Assembly (NCBI GenBank): GCA_002347985.1
Contig: DDYM01000052.1
Coordinates: 1 to 16,635, forward strand
DNA from: Bacteroidetes bacterium UBA2234
Lineage (GTDB): Bacteria; Bacteroidota; Bacteroidia; NS11-12g; UBA955
Direction: 5' to 3'
DNA: 16,635 nt
Shown one piece after another: positions 8,659 to 15,572 of this stretch. The notes beneath the pieces were generated by a model. It did no database searches. It was not told the DNA's origin and saw only the letters and a program-made list of their open reading frames with translations. Numbering within the stretch: position 1 is the first letter of the stretch; every line of letters begins with the position of its first letter. The translations under genes and the position numbers were made by a program.

Positions 8659-9162
8659 TTACTTTTTTGACCTTGGATTCACCAAACTATCCTTAGGGTA
8701 GAGGTGTGTTAAGCTATCCATTACACCCTTCGCCCATAACACAATACTCTCCCTGTCCTCTTTCTCCAATCTCGCGCCCTCATGCATCCAAGTGTAACTT
8801 TCCATCGGCATTTCTTCTTCCTCAACCATTTCTACTGTCTCTTCCATTTTATGAAACTGACGCCATGGACGATATCCCAAAAATTCGTTAAAATTCAAAT
8901 GCCTTTTGCCATCCTCCACATGATCCTCCAGCCACATGCCAACGGGTTGATATTTTGAATACCACGGATATGTAGTTGTGTTGCTATGACAATCGTAACA
9001 AGCCGTTTGCAACAGTGTTTTTACCCGATGCGATGTAGGAAATCCCTTCATTACATCCAATGAATCGATTCCGCTATTATTAGGTGTTACCTCAACCTTT
9101 TGAATCGCCAACAAAGTAACCAAAATCGCAATCAAACTGCCCCAGATGATTTTCTTTTTCAT
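8659..9162 (-). CDS. haem-binding domain protein (Haem_bd family), membrane anchored
   Basis: A 167-residue protein with an N-terminal membrane anchor or uncleaved signal (residues 4-21, after MKKK) and a periplasmic domain with one CYDCH haem motif (C55, C58, H59). The sequence after it (SNTTTYPWYSKYQPVGMWL) is typical of the Haem_bd family of Bacteroidota, as is the acidic EEEEMP stretch (about 115-120) whose methionine may be the distal ligand. Members are thought to bind haem; the physiological role is not established. The tail after about residue 150 is charged and probably flexible. It has its own perfect -7 element six bases before the ATG. The tRNA promoter lies just beyond its stop codon. 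Confidence 0.87.
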   Translation of the reverse strand: MKKKIIWGSLIAILVTLLAIQKVEVTPNNSGIDSLDVMKGFPTSHRVKTLLQTACYDCHSNTTTYPWYSKYQPVGMWLEDHVEDGKRHLNFNEFLGYRPWRQFHKMEETVEMVEEEEMPMESYTWMHEGARLEKEDRESIVLWAKGVMDSLTHLYPKDSLVNPRSKK

Positions 9163-9168
9163 GATTTA

Positions 9169-9176
9169 CAAAGATA
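9169..9176 (-). promoter_or_regulatory. -7 promoter element of the haem-binding gene
   Basis: TATCTTTG on the minus strand, perfect to consensus, six bases upstream of the ATG, implying a leader of very few bases. Confidence 0.6.
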
Positions 9177-9207
9177 CATCGTCTTAGCATTGTCGTTTTT
9201 CTTATTT

Positions 9208-9250
9208 TAAACGTTTATACACGTGTATTTATGCTCTTTTTTACACGTGT
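9208..9250. promoter_or_regulatory. three ACGT-centred palindromes, putative operator of the toxin-antitoxin pair
   Basis: TAAACGTTTA (9208-9217), ATACACGTGTAT (9217-9228) and a second ACACGTGT (9243-9250). Centres are 10 and 24 bases apart, roughly one and a bit more than two helical turns. The third site ends 14 bases before the -7 element of the antitoxin gene, where RNA polymerase would bind. Autoregulation of toxin-antitoxin operons through palindromes is well known; binding here is inferred. Confidence 0.55.
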
Positions 9251-9264
9251 TAATTTTTTTTCTG

Positions 9265-9272
9265 TAATTTTG
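9265..9272 (+). promoter_or_regulatory. -7 promoter element of the antitoxin-toxin operon
   Basis: TAATTTTG fits TAnnTTTG perfectly and lies 15 bases before the chosen ATG. It falls inside the 5' extension that an upstream start at 9231 would require, supporting the later start. Confidence 0.6.
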
Positions 9273-9287
9273 TACTACATTATTTCC

Positions 9288-9554
9288 ATGGACACCAAAC
9301 TTACGCTTACGCTAGACAAAGTTGTTATTGAGTATGCCAAAAAATACGCGGCAACCAATCAAACTAGTCTTTCAGACTTGGTTGAAAATTATTTCAAAGC
9401 ACTGACTGCATCTGAGCCAGAGGTCGCCTATAAAATCAAAAATCCAAGCAAAACACCCATCGTAGATTCCCTAGTTGGTTCCGTAAAATCCGTTGAACTT
9501 GAAGATTTGAAAACAGAGAAAATCAAACGATTGGAAGCCAAATATCTATCGTGA
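9288..9554 (+). CDS. DUF6364-like antitoxin
   Basis: An 88-residue protein that resembles the DUF6364 antitoxins of Bacteroidota. The N terminus MDTKLTLTLDKVVIEYAKKYA is a short strand followed by a helix, then TSLSDLVENYF as a second helix: a ribbon-helix-helix-like DNA-binding unit at about residues 1-40. The lysine- and glutamate-rich C-terminal half probably wraps the toxin. ATG 9288 fits the family start; the in-frame start at 9231 would add 19 hydrophobic residues and overlap the promoter. Its TGA stop overlaps the GTG start of the toxin (GTGA), so the two are translationally coupled. It probably represses its own operon through the upstream palindromes. Confidence 0.8.
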   Translation: MDTKLTLTLDKVVIEYAKKYAATNQTSLSDLVENYFKALTASEPEVAYKIKNPSKTPIVDSLVGSVKSVELEDLKTEKIKRLEAKYLS

Positions 9555-10000
9555 TAAATGTACTAATAGATACCGATGTCCTGATCGATAGCTGTTTTCA
9601 ACGTCAGCCATTTGCAGCAGATTCTACAAAACTGTTAGAATTGTGTGAATTAGGTACCATTCAAGGATTTACCACTCCACTCCTAATGAGCAATCTGTAT
9701 TACTTAATTCGCAGGGCTAACACACATCAAATCACGATTTCTACCGTGAAGAAATTATCCCAAATACTAACAATCATACCTGTTTCAAAAAATTCCATAT
9801 CGCAAGCCATCGAATCAACTTTCACAGACTTTGAAGATGCTATACAATACTTCACTTGCATGGAACATGGCGACGTTCAATTTATAATAACCCGAAATAA
9901 AAAAGATTACCAGAACAGTGCATTGGCAGTGATGACACCAACAGAATTTTTAGCTCATTTGTCGCAAAATCCCCTGCACTACCGCGTCGCTGGCACTTGA
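9551..10000 (+). CDS. PIN-domain toxin (VapC-like ribonuclease)
   Basis: A 149-residue PIN protein, expected to be a metal-dependent RNase neutralised by the preceding antitoxin. Visible features: N-terminal strand with D7 and D9 (VLIDTDVLID), TTPLLMSNLYYLIRR in the middle, the acidic pair D93/D96 in TDFEDAIQY, and FIITRNKKDY with D119 near the last strand. MTPTEFL (128-134) is the usual end of such proteins. The last 15 residues are extra and are encoded antisense to the end of lpxB, with which it overlaps by 51 bp. The start is GTG, sharing four bases with the antitoxin stop. Its RNA target cannot be predicted from sequence. Confidence 0.87.
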   Translation: MINVLIDTDVLIDSCFQRQPFAADSTKLLELCELGTIQGFTTPLLMSNLYYLIRRANTHQITISTVKKLSQILTIIPVSKNSISQAIESTFTDFEDAIQYFTCMEHGDVQFIITRNKKDYQNSALAVMTPTEFLAHLSQNPLHYRVAGT

Positions 10001-11209
10001 ATTATTCGGCATGGTCAGTAGTTCTCGGAGTTCTTGATAACCCGCTTGCATCTTCAATTCACTCTCGCTTAGGTCGGTCAGTGCCATCGATAATCGCGCC
10101 GGCGAAACATCCTGCAAATGCTCTTCCAACAAACTGCGGTGAAGCAAAATATTGACCAACGAAACCCATCGTAAATTCACCAATCGCTTGGCCATGAAAT
10201 AAGTAAATCCATTCACTCGATAGGCAACTACTTGCGGCACACCCAGCAAAGCCGTTTCCAATGTAGCGGTTCCACTGGCCACCAAAGCCAAGCCTTTGTT
10301 TTGAAAGGACGATTTTATTGGGTTGATCAATGCGCCGTCGCCCAACTGCATCAACAGCTGATAGGTGGCTCCGAAATAAATCTTTACTGAGTCAACATCC
10401 AACTGCGACAGCCTTCCTTGGGATACCGCATCTTTCAATATTTCTTGGTAAAACGCCAAATCCAATCCCGGTGCACCTGCAACAACACACATTGACTGGG
10501 CATCAAATTTTCGCGCCGCAGCCACAAAATTCGGCAACAGAGAGACTACCTCATTTTTTCGAGATCCCGGCATCAACAAAACAACCCGTTGTATTTGAGT
10601 TGACTCCCTACCCGAAATTTCATTCAACTCCCTCCCCAAATCCACATCCCAACCTTTTTGGTTGTGGAATCGTTGCACACTGCGATCAATCTCCTCTAAA
10701 ATTGGATTTCCAACGTATTCCGAGGGCATCTGATGCTTGTTGAAAAATGACACCTCAAAAGGAAAAATCACATACAACCTATCGATGACCCGGCGCATCG
10801 TCTTGATACGACCCGTATTCCAAGCCCAAGCCTTTGGCGCGATATAATAGTGCACCGGAATGCCGTGACTTTTGGCCCACTTCGCAATGCGTAAATTAAA
10901 CCCGGGATTGTCAATTAATAGCAATAAATCCGGTTTCTCGGCCAATATATCGGCCTTTGCTTGGTCTAAAAAACCGGAGATTTTCTTCAAATTTCGAATC
11001 ACCTCCCAAAGTCCCATTATTGCTCGGTCTTTGTAATGACTCAGCAGTTTACCACCCGCAGTCTCCATCAAATCGCCACCCCAACACACCACCTCGCAAG
11101 GAAATATCGCCTGGCTCCCATCAACCAATTTGCGCACTACATGGCTCCCATGTAGATCACCACTGGCCTCTCCAGCCATCACAAATACCTTTCTTGTGCG
11201 CGATACCAT
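9950..11209 (-). CDS. lpxB: lipid-A-disaccharide synthase
   Basis: Peripheral membrane glycosyltransferase that joins UDP-2,3-diacylglucosamine and lipid X to form the lipid A disaccharide. With the ATG at 11209 it has 419 residues and starts MVSRTRKVFVMAGEASGDLHG. An AAAGGG sequence five bases before this ATG supports it over an in-frame TTG at 11236. Family motifs: GEASGDLHG (13-21), LLIDNPGFN (97-105), YYIAPKAWAWN (121-131), PGSRKNE (214-220), SGTATLETALLGVPQVVAYR (312-331). It is longer than most LpxB (about 370-390); extra sequence seems to lie just before SGTATLE, around residues 290-308. It is the last gene of the surE-lpxB cluster, 45 bases after the small membrane protein gene. Confidence 0.95.
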   Translation of the reverse strand: MVSRTRKVFVMAGEASGDLHGSHVVRKLVDGSQAIFPCEVVCWGGDLMETAGGKLLSHYKDRAIMGLWEVIRNLKKISGFLDQAKADILAEKPDLLLLIDNPGFNLRIAKWAKSHGIPVHYYIAPKAWAWNTGRIKTMRRVIDRLYVIFPFEVSFFNKHQMPSEYVGNPILEEIDRSVQRFHNQKGWDVDLGRELNEISGRESTQIQRVVLLMPGSRKNEVVSLLPNFVAAARKFDAQSMCVVAGAPGLDLAFYQEILKDAVSQGRLSQLDVDSVKIYFGATYQLLMQLGDGALINPIKSSFQNKGLALVASGTATLETALLGVPQVVAYRVNGFTYFMAKRLVNLRWVSLVNILLHRSLLEEHLQDVSPARLSMALTDLSESELKMQAGYQELRELLTMPNNSSASDAVVQGILRQMS

Positions 11210-11254
11210 AGTGACCCTTTCGAATAAATTAGTCAATTAACCCGTTGATATACA

Positions 11255-11551
11255 TCAAATTCGAGCCAATTCTATCATTACAGCCCAAATCGTCATCAAT
11301 ATCGTTCCAATGAGAAATCCGCGATTGAAATAAATCAGTGAATCCTTTTTAATTAACAAGAAGAATACGCCGATGTTGGCAGCAACACCCAACTGAAAAA
11401 TGCTGTTGTAATACCATTCAAAATGGGTAATCGCCCATAAAAATGTTTCTGGTTTAACGCCTTGCGGCATCGCAATCAACATCCCCAATACCAAAGGCAA
11501 TGCCGACCCCGCAATAAAACCTAGCAACATGTGAATCCAATTTACTTTCAT
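11255..11551 (-). CDS. small three-helix membrane protein between surE and lpxB
   Basis: A 98-residue hydrophobic protein with three predicted membrane helices at about 8-28, 50-68 and 75-96 and short polar loops (MPQGVKPETF; KKDSLIYFNRG). No catalytic motif is visible and I do not recognise a characterised family. It lies 23 bases after surE and 45 bases before lpxB, all on the minus strand with no terminator between, so it is probably cotranscribed. A role linked to lipid A or envelope assembly is only a guess from position. Length, a clean start and tight packing support it being a real gene. Confidence 0.72.
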   Translation of the reverse strand: MKVNWIHMLLGFIAGSALPLVLGMLIAMPQGVKPETFLWAITHFEWYYNSIFQLGVAANIGVFFLLIKKDSLIYFNRGFLIGTILMTIWAVMIELARI

Positions 11552-11574
11552 AACTATCCAATCAAAAATACGAC

Positions 11575-12360
11575 TTAAACAGAAAATTCATCCAGTCCCC
11601 ATTGATTCAACTGAGCAATCCGTTGATGGTCCGTCAAATCAAACATCGTTGGAACCACCGAAACGTAGCCATGTTTCAATGCCCATTCATCGGTGTCCTG
11701 ACCGTGATCCATATTGATAAAATTGCCTGTCATCCAGTAATAGTCTCTCCCAAATGGGTCTTTTCTTTGATCAAAAGATTCCTTCCATTTTGCTTGCGCC
11801 TGCCTACAAATTTTGATACCCTGAATCTCACCAACTTCTGGAACAGGCATATTTACATTCAACAGTGTTCCATAGGGCAGATCATTGGCCAATACCGAGC
11901 TTATAATTTGTTTGATGTAAGGTTTCACCACCTCAAAATTGGCATTCCAACTATAATCGCACAAAGAGAATCCGATCGCTTTCATCCCATCGATAGAAGC
12001 TTCTACCGCCGCACTCATCGTTCCCGAATAAATCACATTGATGCTTGAATTGCTCCCATGATTCACTCCCGATACCATCAAATCTGGCTTTCGCGGCAGC
12101 AACTTATCGATCGCTATTTTTACACAATCCACCGGTGTTCCTGTGCACTGATAGGCCTTCACCCCAGCATGGATATCTACTTCGGTTATTCTTATCGGCT
12201 GATTGATTGTAATCGCATGTCCCATTGCACTCTGAGGCTTATCTGGAGCAACCACAATCACATCGCCCAACTGTTTTGCTACATCGATTAACGCTGCAAT
12301 TCCTGGCGCGGTGATACCATCGTCGTTACTGATCAAAATCAAAGGTCTGCTGTTTTCCAT
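11575..12360 (-). CDS. surE: 5'-nucleotidase SurE
   Basis: Cytoplasmic metal-dependent phosphatase acting on nucleoside 5'-monophosphates, associated with stationary phase survival. A full-length family member of 261 residues. Metal-site motifs: LISNDDGITAPG (9-20, D13/D14), S44 in PQSAMGHAIT, and SGVNHGSN (97-104, N100). Also present are GTPVDCVKIA (74-83) and YSGTMSAAVE (111-120). The ATG at 12360 is preceded by a perfect TAGGTTTG -7 element with eight bases between, making this the likely first gene of the surE/small membrane protein/lpxB unit. It is divergent from purM. Confidence 0.95.
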   Translation of the reverse strand: MENSRPLILISNDDGITAPGIAALIDVAKQLGDVIVVAPDKPQSAMGHAITINQPIRITEVDIHAGVKAYQCTGTPVDCVKIAIDKLLPRKPDLMVSGVNHGSNSSINVIYSGTMSAAVEASIDGMKAIGFSLCDYSWNANFEVVKPYIKQIISSVLANDLPYGTLLNVNMPVPEVGEIQGIKICRQAQAKWKESFDQRKDPFGRDYYWMTGNFINMDHGQDTDEWALKHGYVSVVPTMFDLTDHQRIAQLNQWGLDEFSV

Positions 12361-12368
12361 TTCTACTA

Positions 12369-12376
12369 CAAACCTA
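12369..12376 (-). promoter_or_regulatory. -7 promoter element of the surE-lpxB cluster
   Basis: TAGGTTTG on the minus strand, perfect to TAnnTTTG, eight bases before the surE ATG. No clear -33 box at 19-21 bases. Confidence 0.55.
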
Positions 12377-12404
12377 GCACTTTTTTATCCCTGTTTTTTC
12401 GATG

Positions 12405-12412
12405 TACCTTTG
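12405..12412 (+). promoter_or_regulatory. -7 promoter element of purM
   Basis: TACCTTTG, perfect to TAnnTTTG, ends four bases before the ATG at 12417 and overlaps the earlier in-frame ATG at 12402. Together with the surE element it makes a compact divergent promoter region of 56 bases. A T-rich run lies at 12381-12399 in place of a clear -33 box. Confidence 0.55.
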
Positions 12413-12416
12413 CAAT

Positions 12417-13583
12417 ATGGTTAACAAATATGCCCAACGCGGGGTCTCCTCACAAAAAGAAGACGTTCACAACGCCATCAGCCAAGTCAGCAAAGGATTA
12501 TTTCCAAAAGCTTTCTGCAAAGTGGTACCCGATGTGTTGAGCAATAACCCCGACGATTGTTACATCATGCACGCCGACGGAGCAGGTACCAAAAGCAGCC
12601 TCGCTTATCTGTACTGGCGTGAAACGGGTGACCTTTCCGTGTGGGAAGGCATCGCCCAAGATGCAATTGTGATGAATACAGACGATCTGCTTTGTGCGGG
12701 CGTAACCGGTCCATTCATGCTATCATCTACCATCGGAAGAAACAAAAATCTTGTTCCAGGCGAAGTGATCAAAGCCCTTATTGAAGGCACCGAAAAATTC
12801 TGTGATAACATGCGCCAACATGGTATCGAAATCCATACCACCGGCGGAGAAACTGCTGATGTAGGCGATTTGGTGCGCACCGTGATTGTAGATTCTACGC
12901 TCATTGCCAAAGCCAAGCGAAGCGACATCATCGACAATGCCAATATCGCAGCCGGACAAGTAATCGTGGGTTTCGCGAGTTACGGACAAGCAACTTACGA
13001 GACGCAATACAACGGAGGAATGGGTTCAAACGGACTCACAAGTGCTCGGCACGACGTGTTCTCAAGTCACTACCGCGAACAATATCCCGAAAGTTACGAC
13101 CACAATCTGCCAAACGAGGTAGTTTACTGTGGAAATAAACGTTTAACTGATGCCATTGAAGGATCACCGTTGGATGCAGGAAAATTGGTTTTGTCGGCCA
13201 CAAGAACTTATGCTCCCCTCGTAAAAGCCATTTTTGATGCTTGTAAACCCGCCATCAAAGGGATGGTCCATTGCAGTGGTGGTGGTCAGACCAAAGTGTT
13301 GCACTTTACCAAAAATGTTCATGTGATCAAAGACAATTTACTGCCTATCCCTACCCTTTTTCAATTGATAAAAAACGAAAGCGGCACGGATTGGAAAGAG
13401 ATGTTTCAGGTATTTAATATGGGTCATCGCCTAGAGATTTATACCGATAAAGTTTCCGCGAACCAAATGATTGAAATTGCCAAAACATTTAACATCGATG
13501 CACAAATCGTGGGTAAAGTAGAAGCAAGTTCATCGAACGAACTTACCATTTCAGGGGATTTCGGGACCTTGCAATACCCATAG
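12417..13583 (+). CDS. purM: phosphoribosylformylglycinamidine cyclo-ligase (AIR synthase), Bacteroidota-type
   Basis: Purine synthesis enzyme closing the imidazole ring of aminoimidazole ribotide with ATP, in the cytoplasm. From ATG 12417 it has 388 residues, longer than the roughly 345 of E. coli PurM but usual in this phylum. Motifs: MHADGAGTKSSLAYLYW (51-67), VMNTDDLLCAG (85-95), TTGGETADVGDLVRTV (141-156), SYGQATYETQYNGGMGSNG (about 185-203), and HCSGGGQTKVL in the second half. An ATG five codons earlier (12402) lies across the predicted -7 box, so 12417 is preferred. It is divergent from surE and followed at 43 bases by an unrelated secreted protein gene. Confidence 0.92.
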   Translation: MVNKYAQRGVSSQKEDVHNAISQVSKGLFPKAFCKVVPDVLSNNPDDCYIMHADGAGTKSSLAYLYWRETGDLSVWEGIAQDAIVMNTDDLLCAGVTGPFMLSSTIGRNKNLVPGEVIKALIEGTEKFCDNMRQHGIEIHTTGGETADVGDLVRTVIVDSTLIAKAKRSDIIDNANIAAGQVIVGFASYGQATYETQYNGGMGSNGLTSARHDVFSSHYREQYPESYDHNLPNEVVYCGNKRLTDAIEGSPLDAGKLVLSATRTYAPLVKAIFDACKPAIKGMVHCSGGGQTKVLHFTKNVHVIKDNLLPIPTLFQLIKNESGTDWKEMFQVFNMGHRLEIYTDKVSANQMIEIAKTFNIDAQIVGKVEASSSNELTISGDFGTLQYP

Positions 13584-13595
13584 TATTTACCTTTT

Positions 13596-13615
13596 CGTTA
13601 ATTCCCGTATTAACG
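13596..13615 (+). repeat. inverted repeat between purM and the secreted protein gene
   Basis: CGTTAAT (13596-13602) and ATTAACG (13609-13615) with a six-base spacer, 11 bases before the next ATG. No T-run follows. TACCTTTT just upstream (13588-13595) is one mismatch from the -7 box, so this may be an operator or leader structure for the downstream gene. Confidence 0.35.
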
Positions 13616-13626
13616 GCCCAAATCTT

Positions 13627-14793
13627 ATGAAAAATCTATCCTTCTTCCTACTTGGCCTGAGTTCTTTGGCCACTTCCACCTCGTTGCTTGCACAAGCTAC
13701 AGGAAATGAAACCTACAACGACAACAATCGATTTAAGAACAATGGATACTACCGTTCTGAGTCGATGTCCGCCGCACCCGCCGCCGCCAGATACGACGAT
13801 GCAGAAGTTTCCGGAAATATGTCGGCCGTTGCCATGAAAAACAAACGCAAAATGGCATATTCCAACCAGCAGTATTACCAAGCGGGCATTGAGACTTCCC
13901 AAGGCGATTTACTGCTCAATCAAGTTCAAAATAATCAAAGCAGTTATTATGATGGCAGCGATTTTTTGGTAAGAGTTCACGTCTTGTACAATGCTGCACC
14001 CAGCAGTTACATGGCCATTTTCCATTTGAATCAAGCAGGGAAAAAGGTTCAAGACATCGATAGTTTGATGAGTAAAAGAGTATCGAAATTGATTCAACAG
14101 AGCCATAGCATCGGTTTAAAGAAAGAGGATTTTTACACGGACATGATTGCATTGGTCCCCATCTTTGAGAAAGAAAAAAAGACATTTGGCAAAAATTACA
14201 CCCAGGTTCCAAAGGGATTCGAAATGCAGAAAAACCTTCATGTACGATACAAAAACGCTGCCCAATTAGACGCATTATTTACCTTGGCTGCTCAGTGTGA
14301 AATATACGATTTGATCAAAGTGGAGTATTTCTATGATTCCACTGAAATGGCAAACCAAATGTTAAAGAGCAAAGCAGTTCAAGTCCTCAATCAGAAACTA
14401 AAGACTTACAAGCAGATGGGGATTTCTTTGGATACCAACTTCAGAATGGTTCAAGAGCAGCGTCATCAATATTTCCCTATCGACGAATACATGCCATATC
14501 AGCCATTGGCGGTCAGTACATTGGAAGCAGATGAGAACACAGATCCAAACAAAACTGGCTCAACTACACCCGTAACTACACAAAGAACCACGATGTTCTA
14601 CAACCAAGTTTCTACCGATGGTTTTGATGCTGTTATCAACCCATCGCCGTTGACCCCGAGCATTCAGTTCGTATACAATTTGGATGTTCGATACAAAATT
14701 CAAGTGCCCATTCAAACCAAAACGGAAACTATTAAACAAACTGATTTGTTAATCATTACACCCCAAGGTACGATTAAAGAAATTTCTAAGTAA
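13627..14793 (+). CDS. secreted protein with SIMPL (DUF541)-like region
   Basis: A 388-residue exported protein with a clear signal peptide (MKNLSFFLLGLSSLATSTSLLAQA, cleavage near 22-24). A low-complexity N/S/Y/A-rich stretch follows to about residue 95. Residues of about 110-275 resemble the SIMPL/DUF541 fold by pattern: a helix with DSLMSKRVSKLIQQSHSIGLKKEDF, a strand with IALVPIFEKEKK, then FEMQKNLHVRYKNAAQLDALFTLA, and a helix with LKSKAVQVLNQKLKTYKQMGI. The tail is strand-rich with a linker DENTDPNKTGSTTP. There is no lipobox, so it is periplasmic or outer membrane associated. SIMPL proteins have no settled function. Its end overlaps by 8 bp the end of the convergent exonuclease gene. 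The family call is from pattern only. Confidence 0.6.
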   Translation: MKNLSFFLLGLSSLATSTSLLAQATGNETYNDNNRFKNNGYYRSESMSAAPAAARYDDAEVSGNMSAVAMKNKRKMAYSNQQYYQAGIETSQGDLLLNQVQNNQSSYYDGSDFLVRVHVLYNAAPSSYMAIFHLNQAGKKVQDIDSLMSKRVSKLIQQSHSIGLKKEDFYTDMIALVPIFEKEKKTFGKNYTQVPKGFEMQKNLHVRYKNAAQLDALFTLAAQCEIYDLIKVEYFYDSTEMANQMLKSKAVQVLNQKLKTYKQMGISLDTNFRMVQEQRHQYFPIDEYMPYQPLAVSTLEADENTDPNKTGSTTPVTTQRTTMFYNQVSTDGFDAVINPSPLTPSIQFVYNLDVRYKIQVPIQTKTETIKQTDLLIITPQGTIKEISK

Positions 14794-15553
14794 TATTAAA
14801 TTCCGCCCAGGTAGGACAGTGATCGGAGTGTTTTGCAAAGTCATCAATGCCGGCCTTCGATAATTGTTCTGCCAACTTTGGCGATGCACTAACATAATCA
14901 ATGCGCCAGCCTTTGTTGTTGGCCCTAGCATTGGCCCGAAAGCTCCACCAAGTGTACTGATGTGGCTCAGGACTTAGCGTTCGCAAAGTATCCGTGAACC
15001 CAGATTCAAACCACTGATCCATCCACGCACGCTCCTCAGGCAAAAATCCAGTACTGTTCTTATTTCCAACGGGATCATGAATATCGATGGCGCGATGACA
15101 AATATTGTAATCGCCGCAAACGATCAATTCACCCACATGTGATCGAATTTTTTGGGCATAGTCATGAAAGAAATGTAAGAAATTCATCTTTACATCTTGG
15201 CGCTCATCGCCCGAAGTACCACTGGGAAAATAAGCACTGATCACCGAACCCCATGTAAAGTCGCATCGAATCACCCTACCCTCAAAATCATATAAATCAT
15301 TGCCACATCCATACTCCACATGCAATGGCTTTTGTTTTGTCAAAATCCCAACACCGCTGTACCCTTTTTTCTGTGCCGAAAACCAATAACACTCGTATCC
15401 CAACGCCTTCAAAGGCTCCTGATCTATTTGCTCAGGCAATGCTTTTAATTCTTGAAAACAGACGATGTCGGCGTTTTGCTCAGCCAAATAATCAACCAAG
15501 CCTTTGCTCATCGCGCTGCGAATGCCATTCACATTGTAGGAAATTACTTTCAT
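14786..15553 (-). CDS. xth: exodeoxyribonuclease III (AP endonuclease)
   Basis: Mg-dependent DNA repair nuclease of the exonuclease III / AP endonuclease family, cutting at abasic sites and removing 3' blocks. From ATG 15553 it has 255 residues, full length. Active-site landmarks: MKVISYNVNGIRSA (N7, N9), CFQELK (E35), GYSGVGILTK (64-73), the catalytic core GDYN (D148, N150), GWRIDY (D219) and SDHCP (D244, H245). The longer frame from a TTG at 15580 would begin across the promoter element and is rejected. It follows the thiamine pyrophosphokinase gene by only 19 bases on the same strand, yet a perfect -7 element lies in that gap, so it may be read both in an operon and on its own. Confidence 0.94.
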   Translation of the reverse strand: MKVISYNVNGIRSAMSKGLVDYLAEQNADIVCFQELKALPEQIDQEPLKALGYECYWFSAQKKGYSGVGILTKQKPLHVEYGCGNDLYDFEGRVIRCDFTWGSVISAYFPSGTSGDERQDVKMNFLHFFHDYAQKIRSHVGELIVCGDYNICHRAIDIHDPVGNKNSTGFLPEERAWMDQWFESGFTDTLRTLSPEPHQYTWWSFRANARANNKGWRIDYVSASPKLAEQLSKAGIDDFAKHSDHCPTWAEFNIT

Positions 15554-15559
15554 AGAAAA

Positions 15560-15567
15560 CAAAGATA
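15560..15567 (-). promoter_or_regulatory. -7 promoter element of the exonuclease III gene
   Basis: TATCTTTG on the minus strand, perfect to consensus, six bases before the ATG, inside the 19-base gap after the upstream gene. Any -33 box would lie within the 3' end of that gene. Confidence 0.55.
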
Positions 15568-15572
15568 CGAGG

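Noticed and set aside
10330..10743. Open frame of 137 codons on the plus strand
   Set aside because: It lies wholly antisense to lpxB, whose motifs are unmistakable; the translation is proline/histidine/threonine-rich with no family features.
11602..12291. Two open frames (148 and 77 codons) on the plus strand
   Set aside because: Antisense shadows of surE with no recognisable protein features.
12605..13007. Two open frames on the minus strand
   Set aside because: Antisense to purM; no domain and no independent start signal.
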